This document shows, one piece after another, positions 48,163 through 61,600 of a stretch of DNA of 64,000 nucleotides. The notes under the pieces were generated by a model. The model made no database searches, was not told the DNA's origin, and saw only the letters and a list, made by a program, of their open reading frames with translations. This DNA is from Apostichopus japonicus (lineage: Eukaryota > Echinodermata > Holothuroidea > Aspidochirotida > Stichopodidae). Location: contig NC_092575.1 of assembly GCF_037975245.1 (NCBI RefSeq), positions 19,923,841 through 19,987,840 of the forward strand. The letters are read 5' to 3'. A program made the position numbers and the translations under genes. Position 1 is the stretch's first letter, and every line of letters starts with the position of its first letter.

Positions 48163-50898
48163 GTGTAGATGTAAAGGCCCAGGCTTGAGTGAGCATTATT
48201 ACGTGTAGATTACGTCCATAAGGAACGACGTAGACGCTGATTTCGGGAATAATTTGTAAATATGTATCATGAGTTGCGAATAGATACACCAGGGTAACCA
48301 TATTCACCGTCAATAAAAAGCTATAACCGATCGGCTATACGCAATTGCAATGATTACGTCATCTGTTTCTCGTATCGAAGGTATGCCCATAGCTATTACC
48401 AATTGACTGGACGACAACGTGTCGAAGCTACTTAGGCTATGCTACCATGTTAGCTTATGTACAAGCGGCCTGTTGGTTTATATGGATGGCTCTCGTCTTG
48501 TATGCGCGAGATCCCGGGTTCGATTCCCAGCCAACATTTTTTGTCCTTTTACATTTTGTCCTTTTATTTTGATTTGCACGATTGATGAACATGCAGCATT
48601 TGAATGTGTTGCATTCTAACTACCAAAACGGTATAATTTGTTTTCATGTTTTCACGGTCAGTAAATGGCTATCCGCGATAGTATATAGGCAATTACAGTG
48701 AATAAGCCATTTATTAATCGTGTCGAAGCTATCTAGTCGCCGTAAGCACATGAATTACCTATAGATGATGCCTCGAAGCTACGTGTAGATGTAAAGGCTC
48801 AGGCTTGAGTGAGCATTATTACGTGTAGATTACGTCCATAAGGAACGACGTAGACGCTGATTTCGGGAATAATTTGTAAATATGTATCATGAGTTGCGAA
48901 TAGATACACCAGGGTAACCATATCCACGGTCAATAAAAAGCTATAACCGATCGGCTATACGCAATTGCAATGATTACGTCATCTGTTTCTCGTATCGAAG
49001 GTATGCCCATAGCTGTTACCAATTGACTGGGCGACAACGTGTCGAAGCTACTTAGGCTATGCTACCATGTTAGCTTATGTACAAGCGGCCTGTTGGTTTA
49101 TATGGATGGCTCTCGTCTTGTACGCGCGAGATCCCGGGTTCGATTCCCAGCCAACATTTTTTGTCCTTTTACATTTTGTCCTTTTATTTTGATTTGCACG
49201 ATTGATGAACATGCAGCATTTGAATGTGTTGCATTCTAACTACCAAAACGGTATAATTTGTTTTCATGTTTTCACGGTCAGTAAATGGCTATCCCCGATA
49301 GTATATAGGCAATTACAGTGAATAAGCCATTTATTAATCGTGTCGAAGCTATCTAGTCGCCGTAAGCACATGAATTACCTATAGATGATGCCTCGAAGCT
49401 ACGTGTAGATGTAAAGGCCCAGGCTTGAGTGAGCATTATTACGTGTAGATTACGTCCATAAGGAACGACGTAGACGCTGATTTCGGGAATAATTTGTAAA
49501 TATGTATCATGAGTTGCGAATAGATACACCAGGGTAACCATATCCACGGTCAATAAAAAGCTATAACCGATCGGTTATATGCAATTGCAATGATTACGTC
49601 ATCTGTTTCTCGTATCGAAAATATGCCCATAGCTATTACCAATTGACTGGACGACAACGTGTCGAAGCTACTTAGGCTATGCTACCATGTTAGCTTATGT
49701 ACAAGCGGCCTGTTGGTTTATATGGATGGCTCTCGTCTTGTATGCGCGAGATCCCGGGTTCGATTCCCAGCCATCATTTTTTGTCCTTTTACATTTTGTC
49801 CTTTTATTTTGATTTGCACGATTGATGAACATGCAGCATTTGAATGTGTTGCATTCTAACTACCCAAACGGTATAATTTGTTTTCATGTTTTCACGGTCA
49901 GTAAATGGCTCTCCCCGATAGTATATAGGCAATTACAGTGAATAAGCCATTTATTAATCGTGTCGAAGCTATCTAGTCGCCGTAAGCACATGAATTACCT
50001 ATAGATGATGCCTCGAAGCTACGTGTAGATGTAAAGGCCCAGGCTTGAGTGAACATTATTACGTGTAGATTACGTCCATAAGGAACGACGTAGACGCTGA
50101 TTTCGGGAATAATTTGTAAATATGTATCATGAGTTGCGAATAGATACACCCGGGTAACCATATCCACGGTCAATAAAAAGCTATAACCGATCGGCTATAC
50201 GCAATTGCAGTGATTACGTCATCTGTTTCTCGTATCGAAGGTATGCCCATAGCTATTACCAATTGACTGGACGACAACGTGTCGAAGCTACTTAGGCTAT
50301 GCTACCATGTTAGCTTATGTACAAGCGGCCTGTTGGTTTATATGGATGGCTCTCGTCTTGTATGCGCGAGATCCCGGGTTCGATTCCCAGCCATCATTTT
50401 TTGTCCTTTTACATTTTGTCCTTTTATTTTGATTTGCACGATTGATGAACATGCAGCATTTGAATGTGTTGCATTCTAACTACCAAAACGGTATAATTTG
50501 TTTTCATGTTTTCACGGTCAGTAAATGGCTATACCCGATAGTATATAGGCAATTACAGTGAATAAGCCATTTATTAATCGTGTCGAAGCTATCTAGTCGC
50601 CGTAAGCACATGAATTACCTATAGATGATGCCTCGAAGCTACGTGTAGATGTAAAGGCCCAGGCTTGAGTGAGCATTATTACGTGTAGATTACGTCCATA
50701 AGGAACGACGTAGACGCTGATTTCGGGAATGATTTGTAAATATGTATCATGAGTTGCGAATAGATACACCCGGGTAACCATATCCACGGTCAATAAAAAG
50801 ATATAACCGATCGGCTATACGCAATTGCAATGATTACGTCATCTGTTTCTCGTATCGAAGGTATGCCCATAGCTATTACCAATTGACTGGACGACAAC

Positions 50899-51261
50899 GT
50901 GTCGAAGCTACTTAGGCTATGCTACCATGTTAGCTTATGTACAAGCGGCCTGTTGGTTTATATGGATGGCTCTCGTCTTGTATGCGCGAGATCCCGGGTT
51001 CGATTCCCAGCCAACATTTTTTGTCCTTTTACATTTTGTCCTTTTATTTTGATTTGCACGATTGATGAACATGCAGCATTTGAATGTGTTGCATTCTAAC
51101 TACTTCTAATCATGAGTTGCGAATAGATACACCAGGGTAACCATATCCACGGTCAATAAAAAGCTATAACCGATCGGCTATATGCAATTGCAATGATAAC
51201 GTCATCTGTTTCTCGTATCGAAGATATGCCCATAGCTACTACCAATTGACGGGACGACAAC
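50899..51261 (+). repeat. Short 363-bp monomer 3
   Basis: Identical junction (TTCTA at 51104-51108), with the same linked downstream variants, 5942 bp after the second. Confidence 0.88.
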
Positions 51262-54200
51262 GTGTCGAAGTTACTTAGGCTATGCTACCATGTTAGCTTA
51301 TGTACAAGCGGCCTGTTGGTTTATATGGATGGCTCTCGTCTTGTATGCGCGAGATCCCGGGTTCGATTCCCAGCCAACATTTTTTGTCCTTTTACATTTT
51401 GTCCTTTTATTTTGATTTGCACGATTGATGAACATGCAGCATTTGAATGTGTTGCATTCTAACTACCAAAACGGTATAATTTGTTTTCATGTTTTCACGG
51501 TCAGTAAATGGCTATCCTCGATAGTATATAGGCAATTACAGTGAATAAGCCATTTATTAATCGTGTCGAAGCTATCTAGTCGCCGTAAGCACATGAATTA
51601 CCTATAGATGATGCCTCGAAGCTACGTGTAGATGTAAAGGCCCAGGCTTGAGTGAGCATTATTACGTGTAGATTACGTCCATAAGGAACGACGTAGACGC
51701 TGATTTCGGGAATAATTTGTAAATATGTATCATGAGTTGCGAATAGATACACCCGGGTAACCATATCCACGGTCAATAAAAAGATATAACCGATCGGCTA
51801 TACGCAATTGCAATGATTACGTCATCTGTTTCTCGTATCGAAGGTATGCCCATAGCTATTACCAATTGACTGGACGACAACGTGTCGAAGCTACTTAGGC
51901 TATGCTACCATGTTAGCTTATGTACAAGCGGCCTGTTGGTTTATATGGATGGCTCTCGTCTTGTATGCGCGAGATCCCGGGTTCGATTCCCAGCCATCAT
52001 TTTTTGTCCTTTTACATTTTGTCCTTTTATTTTGATTTGCACGATTGATGAACATGCAGCATTTGAATGTGTTGCATTCTAACTACCAAAACGGTATAAT
52101 TTGTTTTCATGTTTTCACGGTCAGTAAATGGCTCTCCCCGATAGTATATAGGCAATTACAGTGAATAAGCCATTTATTAATCGTGTCGAAGCTATCTAGT
52201 CGCCGTAAGCACATGAATTACCTATAGATGATGCCTCGAAGCTACGTGTAGATGTAAAGGCCCAGGCTTGAGTGAACATTATTACGTGTAGATTACGTCC
52301 ATAAGGAACGACGTAGACGCTGATTTCGGGAATAATTTGTAAATATGTATCATGAGTTGCGAATAGATACACCCGGGTAACCATATCCACGGTCAATAAA
52401 AAGCTATAACCGATCGGCTATACGCAATTGCAGTGATTACGTCATCTGTTTCTCGTATCGAAGATATGCCCATAGCTATTACCAATTGACTGGACGACAA
52501 CGTGTCGAAGCTACTTAGGCTATGCTACCATGTTAGCTTATGTACAAGCGGCCTGTTGGTTTATATGGATGGCTCTCGTCTTGTATGCGCGAGATCCCGG
52601 GTTCGATTCCCAGCCAACATTTTTTGTCCTTTTACATTTTGTCCTTTTATTTTGATTTGCACGATTGATGAACATGCAGCATTTGAATGTGTTGCATTCT
52701 AACTACTTCTAATCATGAGTTGCGAATAGATACACCAGGGTAACCATATCCACGGTCAATAAAAAGCTATAACCGATCGGCTATATGCAATTGCAATGAT
52801 AACGTCATCTGTTTCTCGTATCGAAGATATGCCCATAGCTACTACCAATTGACGGGACGACAACGTGTCGAAGTTACTTAGGCTATGCTACCATGTTAGC
52901 TTATGTACAAGCGGCCTGTTGGTTTATATGGATGGCTCTCGTCTTGTATGCGCGAGATCCCGGGTTCGATTCCCAGCCAACATTTTTTGTCCTTTTACAT
53001 TTTGTCCTTTTATTTTGATTTGCACGATTGATGAACATGCAGCATTTGAATGTGTTGCATTCTAACTACCAAAACGGTATAATTTGTTTTCATGTTTTCA
53101 CGGTCAGTAAATGGCTATCCTCGATAGTATATAGGCAATTACAGTGAATAAGCCATTTATTAATCGTGTCGAAGCTATCTAGTCGCCGTAAGCACATGAA
53201 TTACCTATAGATGATGCCTCGAAGCTACGTGTAGATGTAAAGGCCCAGGCTTGAGTGAGCATTATTACGTGTAGATTACGTCCATAAGGAACGACGTAGA
53301 CGCTGATTTCGGGAATAATTTGTAAATATGTATCATGAGTTGCGAATAGATACACCCGGGTAACCATATCCACGGTCAATAAAAAGATATAACCGATCGG
53401 CTATACGCAATTGCAATGATTACGTCATCTGTTTCTCGTATCGAAGGTATGCCCATAGCTATTACCAATTGACTGGACGACAACGTGTCGAAGCTACTTA
53501 GGCTATGCTACCATGTTAGCTTATGTACAAGCGGCCTGTTGGTTTATATGGATGGCTCTCGTCTTGTACGCGCGAGATCCCGGGTTCGATTCCCAGCCAT
53601 CATTTTTTGTCCTTTTACATTTTGTCCTTTTATTTTGATTTGCACGATTGATGAACATGCAGCATTTGAATGTGTTGCATTCTAACTACCAAAACGGTAT
53701 AATTTGTTTTCATGTTTTCACGGTCAGTAAATGGCTCTCCCCGATAGTATATAGGCAATTACAGTGAATAAGCCATTTATTAATCGTGTCGAAGCTATCT
53801 AGTCGCCGTAAGCACATGAATTACCTATAGATGATGCCTCGAAGCTACGTGTAGATGTAAAGGCCCAGGCTTGAGTGAACATTATTACGTGTAGATTACG
53901 TCCATAAGGAACGACGTAGACGCTGATTTCGGGAATAATTTGTAAATATGTATCATGAGTTGCGAATAGATACACCCGGGTAACCATATCCACGGTCAAT
54001 AAAAAGCTATAACCGATCGGCTATACGCAATTGCAGTGATTACGTCATCTGTTTCTCGTATCGAAGATATGCCCATAGCTATTACCAATTGACTGGACGA
54101 CAACGTGTCGAAGCTACTTAGGCTATGCTACCATGTTAGCTTATGTACAAGCGGCCTGTTGGTTTATATGGATGGCTCTCGTCTTGTATGCGCGAGATCC

Positions 54201-54310
54201 CGGGTTCGATTCCCAGCCATCATTTTTTGTCCTTTTACATTTTGTCCTTTTATTTTGATTTGCACGATTGATGAACATGCAGCATTTGAATGTGTTGCAT
54301 TCTAACTACC
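51104..54310 (+). repeat. 1603-bp higher-order repeat (363 + 2 x 620), two copies
   Basis: The short-monomer junction at 51104 recurs at 52707. The next two monomers also match: one with ATCCTCGATAG, CACCCGGG and AAAGATATAACC, and one with CCAGCCATCA, GGCTCTCCCCG and GTGAACATT. The second copy differs by TGTACGCGCG at 53568 and continues into a full monomer instead of another short one. Confidence 0.78.
52502..52864 (+). repeat. Short 363-bp monomer 4
   Basis: Identical junction (TTCTA at 52707-52711), 1603 bp after the third, as part of the 1603-bp higher-order repeat. Confidence 0.88.
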
Positions 54311-54724
54311 AAAACGGTATAATTTGTTTTCATGTTTTCACGGTCAGTAAATGGCTATCCCCGATAGTATATAGGCAATTACAGTGAATAAGCCATTTAT
54401 TAATCGTGTCGAAGCTATCTAGTCGCCGTAAGCACATGAATTACCTATAGATGATGCCTCGAAGCTACGTGTAGATGTAAAGGCCCAGGCTTGAGTGAGC
54501 ATTATTACGTGTAGATTACGTCCATAAGGAACGACGTAGACGCTGATTTCGGGAATAATTTGTAAATATGTATCATGAGTTGCGAATAGATACACCCGGG
54601 TAACCATATCCACGGTCAATAAAAAGATATAACCGATCGGCTATACGCAATTGCAATGATTACGTCATCTGTTTCTCGTATCGAAGGTATGCCCATAGCT
54701 ATTACCAATTGACTGGACGACAAC

Positions 54725-57700
54725 GTGTCGAAGCTACTTAGGCTATGCTACCATGTTAGCTTATGTACAAGCGGCCTGTTGGTTTATATGGATGGCTCTC
54801 GTCTTGTATGCGCGAGATCCCGGGTTCGATTCCCAGCCATCATTTTTTGTCCTTTTACATTTTGTCCTTTTATTTTGATTTGCACGATTGATGAACATGC
54901 AGCATTTGAATGTGTTGCATTCTAACTACCAAAACGGTATAATTTGTTTTCATGTTTTCACGGTCAGTAAATGGCTCTCCCCGATAGTATATAGGCAATT
55001 ACAGTGAATAAGCCATTTATTAATCGTGTCGAAGCTATCTAGTCGCCGTAAGCACATGAATTACCTATAGATGATGCCTCGAAGCTACGTGTAGATGTAA
55101 AGGCCCAGGCTTGAGTGAGCATTATTACGTTTAGATTACGTCCATAAGGAACGACGTAGACGCTGATTTCGGGAATAATTTGTAAATATGTATCATGAGT
55201 TGCGAATAGATACACCAGGGTAACCATATTCACCGTCAATAAAAAGCTATAACCGATCGGCTATACGCAATTGCAATGATTACGTCATCTGTTTCTCGTA
55301 TCGAAGGTATGCCCATAGATATAAACAATTGACTGGACGACAACGTGTCGAAGCTACTTAGGCTATGCTACCATGTTAGCTTATGTACAAGCGGCCTGTT
55401 GGTTTATATGGATGGCTCTCGTCTTGTATGCGCGAGATCCCGGGTTCGATTCCCAGCCAACATTTTTTGTCCTTTTACATTTTGTCCTTTTATTTTGATT
55501 TGCACGATTGATGAACATGCAGCATTTGAATGTGTTGCACTCTAACTACCAAAACGGTATAATTTGTTTTCATGTTTTCACGGTCAGTAAATGGCTATCC
55601 CCGATAGTATATAGGCAATTACAGTGAATAAGCCATTTATTAATCGTGTCGAAGCTATCTAGTCGCCGTAAGCACATGAATTACCTATAGATGATGCCTC
55701 GAAGCTACGTGTAGATGTAAAGGCCCAGGCTTGAGTGAGCATTATTACGTGTAGATTACGTCCATAAGGAACGACGTAGACGCTGATTTCGGGAATAATT
55801 TGTAAATATGTATCATGAGTTGCGAATAGATACACCAGGGTAACCATATCCACGGTCAATAAAAAGATATAACCGATCGGCTATACGCAATTGCAATGAT
55901 TACGTCATCTGTTTCTCGTATCGAAGGTATGCCCATAGCTATTACCAATTGACTGGACGACAACGTGTCGAAGCTACTTAGGCTATGCTACCATGTTAGC
56001 TTATGTACAAGCGGCCTGTTGGTTTATATGGATGGCTCTCGTCTTGTATGCGCGAGATCCCGGGTTCGATTCCCAGCCATCATTTTTTGTCCTTTTACAT
56101 TTTGTCCTTTTATTTTGATTTGCACGATTGATGAACATGCAGCATTTGAATGTGTTGCATTCTAACTACCAAAACGGTATAATTTGTTTTCATGTTTTCA
56201 CGGTCAGTAAATGGCTCTCCCCGATAGTATATAGGCAATTACAGTGAATAAGCCATTTATTAATCGTGTCGAAGCTATCTAGTCGCCGTAAGCACATGAA
56301 TTACCTATAGATGATGCCTCGAAGCTACGTGTAGATGTAAAGGCCCAGGCTTGAGTGAGCATTATTACGTGTAGATTACGTCCATAAGGAACGACGTAGA
56401 CGCTGATTTCGGGAATAATTTGTAAATATGTATCATGAGTTGCGAATAGATACACCAGGGTAACCATATTCACCGTCAATAAAAAGCTATAACCGATCGG
56501 CTATACGCAATTGCAATGATTACGTCATCTGTTTCTCGTATCGAAGGTATGCCCATAGATATAAACAATTGACTGGACGACAACGTGTCGAAGCTACTTA
56601 GGCTATGCTACCATGTTAGCTTATGTACAAGCGGCCTGTTGGTTTATATGGATGGCTCTCGTCTTGTATGCGCGAGATCCCGGGTTCGATTCCCAGCCAA
56701 CATTTTTTGTCCTTTTACATTTTGTCCTTTTATTTTGATTTGCACGATTGATGAACATGCAGCATTTGAATGTGTTGCACTCTAACTACCAAAACGGTAT
56801 AATTTGTTTTCATGTTTTCACGGTCAGTAAATGGCTATCCCCGATAGTATATAGGCAATTACAGTGAATAAGCCATTTATTAATCGTGTCGAAGCTATCT
56901 AGTCGCCGTAAGCACATGAATTACCTATAGATGATGCCTCGAAGCTACGTGTAGATGTAAAGGCCCAGGCTTGAGTGAGCATTATTACGTGTAGATTACG
57001 TCCATAAGGAACGACGTAGACGCTGATTTCGGGAATAATTTGTAAATATGTATCATGAGTTGCGAATAGATACACCCGGGTAACCATATCCACGGTCAAT
57101 AAAAAGATATAACCGATCGGCTATACGCAATTGCAATGATTACGTCATCTGTTTCTCGTATCGAAGGTATGCCCATAGCTATTACCAATTGACTGGACGA
57201 CAACGTGTCGAAGCTACTTAGGCTATGCTACCATGTTAGCTTATGTACAAGCGGCCTGTTGGTTTATATGGATGGCTCTCGTCTTGTATGCGCGAGATCC
57301 CGGGTTCGATTCCCAGCCATCATTTTTTGTCCTTTTACATTTTGTCCTTTTATTTTGATTTGCACGATTGATGAACATGCAGCATTTGAATGTGTTGCAT
57401 TCTAACTACCAAAACGGTATAATTTGTTTTCATGTTTTCACGGTCAGTAAATGGCTCTCCCCGATAGTATATAGGCAATTACAGTGAATAAGCCATTTAT
57501 TAATCGTGTCGAAGCTATCTAGTCGCCGTAAGCACATGAATTACCTATAGATGATGCCTCGAAGCTACGTGTAGATGTAAAGGCCCAGGCTTGAGTGAGC
57601 ATTATTACGTGTAGATTACGTCCATAAGGAACGACGTAGACGCTGATTTCGGGAATAATTTGTAAATATGTATCATGAGTTGCGAATAGATACACCAGGG

Positions 57701-60700
57701 TAACCATATTCACCGTCAATAAAAAGCTATAACCGATCGGCTATACGCAATTGCAATGATTACGTCATCTGTTTCTCGTATCGAAGGTATGCCCATAGAT
57801 ATAAACAATTGACTGGACGACAACGTGTCGAAGCTACTTAGGCTATGCTACCATGTTAGCTTATGTACAAGCGGCCTGTTGGTTTATATGGATGGCTCTC
57901 GTCTTGTATGCGCGAGATCCCGGGTTCGATTCCCAGCCAACATTTTTTGTCCTTTTACATTTTGTCCTTTTATTTTGATTTGCACGATTGATGAACATGC
58001 AGCATTTGAATGTGTTGCACTCTAACTACCAAAACGGTATAATTTGTTTTCATGTTTTCACGGTCAGTAAATGGCTATCCCCGATAGTATATAGGCAATT
58101 ACAGTGAATAAGCCATTTATTAATCGTGTCGAAGCTATCTAGTCGCCGTAAGCACATGAATTACCTATAGATGATGCCTCGAAGCTACGTGTAGATGTAA
58201 AGGCCCAGGCTTGAGTGAGCATTATTACGTGTAGATTACGTCCATAAGGAACGACGTAGACGCTGATTTCGGGAATAATTTGTAAATATGTATCATGAGT
58301 TGCGAATAGATACACCAGGGTAACCATATTCACCGTCAATAAAAAGCTATAACCGATCGGCTATACGCAATTGCAATGATTACGTCATCTGTTTCTCGTA
58401 TCGAAGGTATGCCCATAGCTATTACCAATTGACTGGACGACAACGTGTCGAAGCTACTTAGGCTATGCTACCATGTTAGCTTATGTACAAGCGGCCTGTT
58501 GGTTTATATGGATGGCTCTCGTCTTGTACGCGCGAGATCCCGGGTTCGATTCCCAGCCATCATTTTTTGTCCTTTTACATTTTGTCCTTTTATTTTGATT
58601 TGCACGATTGATGAACATGCAGCATTTGAATGTGTTGCATTCTAACTACCAAAACGGTATAATTTGTTTTCATGTTTTCACGGTCAGTAAATGGCTATCC
58701 CCGATAGTATATAGGCAATTACAGTGAATAAGCCATTTATTAATCGTGTCGAAGCTATCTAGTCGCCGTAAGCACATGAATTACCTATAGATGATGCCTC
58801 GAAGCTACGTGTAGATGTAAAGGCCCAGGCTTGAGTGAGCATTATTACGTGTAGATTACGTCCATAAGGAACGACGTAGACGCTGATTTCGGGAATAATT
58901 TGTAAATATGTATCATGAGTTGCGAATAGATACACCAGGGTAACCATATTCACCGTCAATAAAAAGCTATAACCGATCGGCTATACGCAATTGCAATGAT
59001 TACGTCATCTGTTTCTCGTATCGAAGGTATGCCCATAGCTATTACCAATTGACTGGACGACAACGTGTCGAAGCTACTTAGGCTATGCTACCATGTTAGC
59101 TTATGTACAAGCGGCCTGTTGGTTTATATGGATGGCTCTCGTCTTGTACGCGCGAGATCCCGGGTTCGATTCCCAGCCATCATTTTTTGTCCTTTTACAT
59201 TTTGTCCTTTTATTTTGATTTGCACGATTGATGAACATGCAGCATTTGAATGTGTTGCATTCTAACTACCAAAACGGTATAGTTTGTTTTCATGTTTTCA
59301 CGGTCAGTAAATGGCTATCCCCGATAGTATATAGGCAATTACAGTGAATAAGCCATTTATTAATCGTGTCGAAGCTATCTAGTCGCCGTAAGCACATGAA
59401 TTACCTATAGATGATGCCTCGAAGCTACGTGTAGATGTAAAGGCCCAGGCTTGAGTGAGCATTATTACGTGTAGAATACGTCCATAAGGAACGACGTAGA
59501 CGCTGATTTCGGGAATAATTTGTAAATATGTATCATGAGTTGCGAATAGATACACCAGGGTAACCATATCCACGGTCAATAAAAAGCTATAACCGATCGG
59601 CTATACGCAATTGCAATGATTACATCATCTGTTTCTCGTATCGAAGATATGCCCATAGCTATTACCAATTGACTGGACGACAACGTGTCGAAGCTACTTA
59701 GGCTATGCTACCATGTTAGCTTATGTACAAGCGGCCTGTTGGTTTATATGGATGGCTCTCGTCTTGTACGCGCGAGATCCCGGGTTCGATTCCCAGCCAT
59801 CATTTTTTGTCCTTTTACATTTTGTCCTTTTATTTTGATTTGCACGATTGATGAACATGCAGCATTTGAATGTGTTGCATTCTAACTACCAAAACGGTAT
59901 AATTTGTTTTCATGTTTTCACGGTCAGTAAATGGCTATCCCCGATAGTATATAGGCAATTACAGTGAATAAGCCATTTATTAATCGTGTCGAAGCTATCT
60001 AGTCGCCGTAAGCACATGAATTACCTATAGATGATGCCTCGAAGCTACGTGTAGATGTAAAGGCCCAGGCTTGAGTGAGCATTATTACGTGTAGATTACG
60101 TCCATAAGGAACGACGTAGACGCTGATTTCGGGAATAATTTGTAAATATGTATCATGAGTTGCGAATAGATACACCAGGGTAACCATATTCACCGTCAAT
60201 AAAAAGCTATAACCGATCGGCTATACGCAATTGCAATGATTACGTCATCTGTTTCTCGTATCGAAGGTATGCCCATAGCTATTACCAATTGACTGGACGA
60301 CAACGTGTCGAAGCTACTTAGGCTATGCTACCATGTTAGCTTATGTACAAGCGGCCTGTTGGTTTATATGGATGGCTCTCGTCTTGTACGCGCGAGATCC
60401 CGGGTTCGATTCCCAGCCATCATTTTTTGTCCTTTTACATTTTGTCCTTTTATTTTGATTTGCACGATTGATGAACATGCAGCATTTGAATGTGTTGCAT
60501 TCTAACTACCAAAACGGTATAGTTTGTTTTCATGTTTTCACGGTCAGTAAATGGCTATCCCCGATAGTATATAGGCAATTACAGTGAATAAGCCATTTAT
60601 TAATCGTGTCGAAGCTATCTAGTCGCCGTAAGCACATGAATTACCTATAGATGATGCCTCGAAGCTACGTGTAGATGTAAAGGCCCAGGCTTGAGTGAGC

Positions 60701-61600
60701 ATTATTACGTGTAGAATACGTCCATAAGGAACGACGTAGACGCTGATTTCGGGAATAATTTGTAAATATGTATCATGAGTTGCGAATAGATACACCAGGG
60801 TAACCATATCCACGGTCAATAAAAAGCTATAACCGATCGGCTATACGCAATTGCAATGATTACATCATCTGTTTCTCGTATCGAAGATATGCCCATAGCT
60901 ATTACCAATTGACTGGACGACAACGTGTCGAAGCTACTTAGGCTATGCTACCATGTTAGCTTATGTACAAGCGGCCTGTTGGTTTATATGGATGGCTCTC
61001 GTCTTGTACGCGCGAGATCCCGGGTTCGATTCCCAGCCATCATTTTTTGTCCTTTTACATTTTGTCCTTTTATTTTGATTTGCACGATTGATGAACATGC
61101 AGCATTTGAATGTGTTGCATTCTAACTACCAAAACGGTATAATTTGTTTTCATGTTTTCACGGTCAGTAAATGGCTATCCCCGATAGTATATAGGCAATT
61201 ACAGTGAATAAGCCATTTATTAATCGTGTCGAAGCTATCTAGTCGCCGTAAGCACATGAATTACCTATAGATGATGCCTCGAAGCTACGTGTAGATGTAA
61301 AGGCCCAGGCTTGAGTGAGCATTATTACGTGTAGATTACGTCCATAAGGAACGACGTAGACGCTGATTTCGGGAATAATTTGTAAATATGTATCATGAGT
61401 TGCGAATAGATACACCAGGGTAACCATATTCACCGTCAATAAAAAGCTATAACCGATCGGCTATACGCAATTGCAATGATTACGTCATCTGTTTCTCGTA
61501 TCGAAGGTATGCCCATAGCTATTACCAATTGACTGGACGACAACGTGTCGAAGCTACTTAGGCTATGCTACCATGTTAGCTTATGTACAAGCGGCCTGTT
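54725..61600 (+). repeat. 1240-bp dimeric higher-order repeat region
   Basis: Alternate monomers match at 1240 bp. AGATATAAACAATTG replaces AGCTATTACCAATTG at about 55318, 56558 and 57798, each followed by TTGCACTCTAAC at 55535, 56775 and 58015. Farther on, GTAGAATACGTCC and TACATCATC recur at 59473/60713 and 59623/60863. Two different dimer families therefore lie side by side. Confidence 0.78.
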
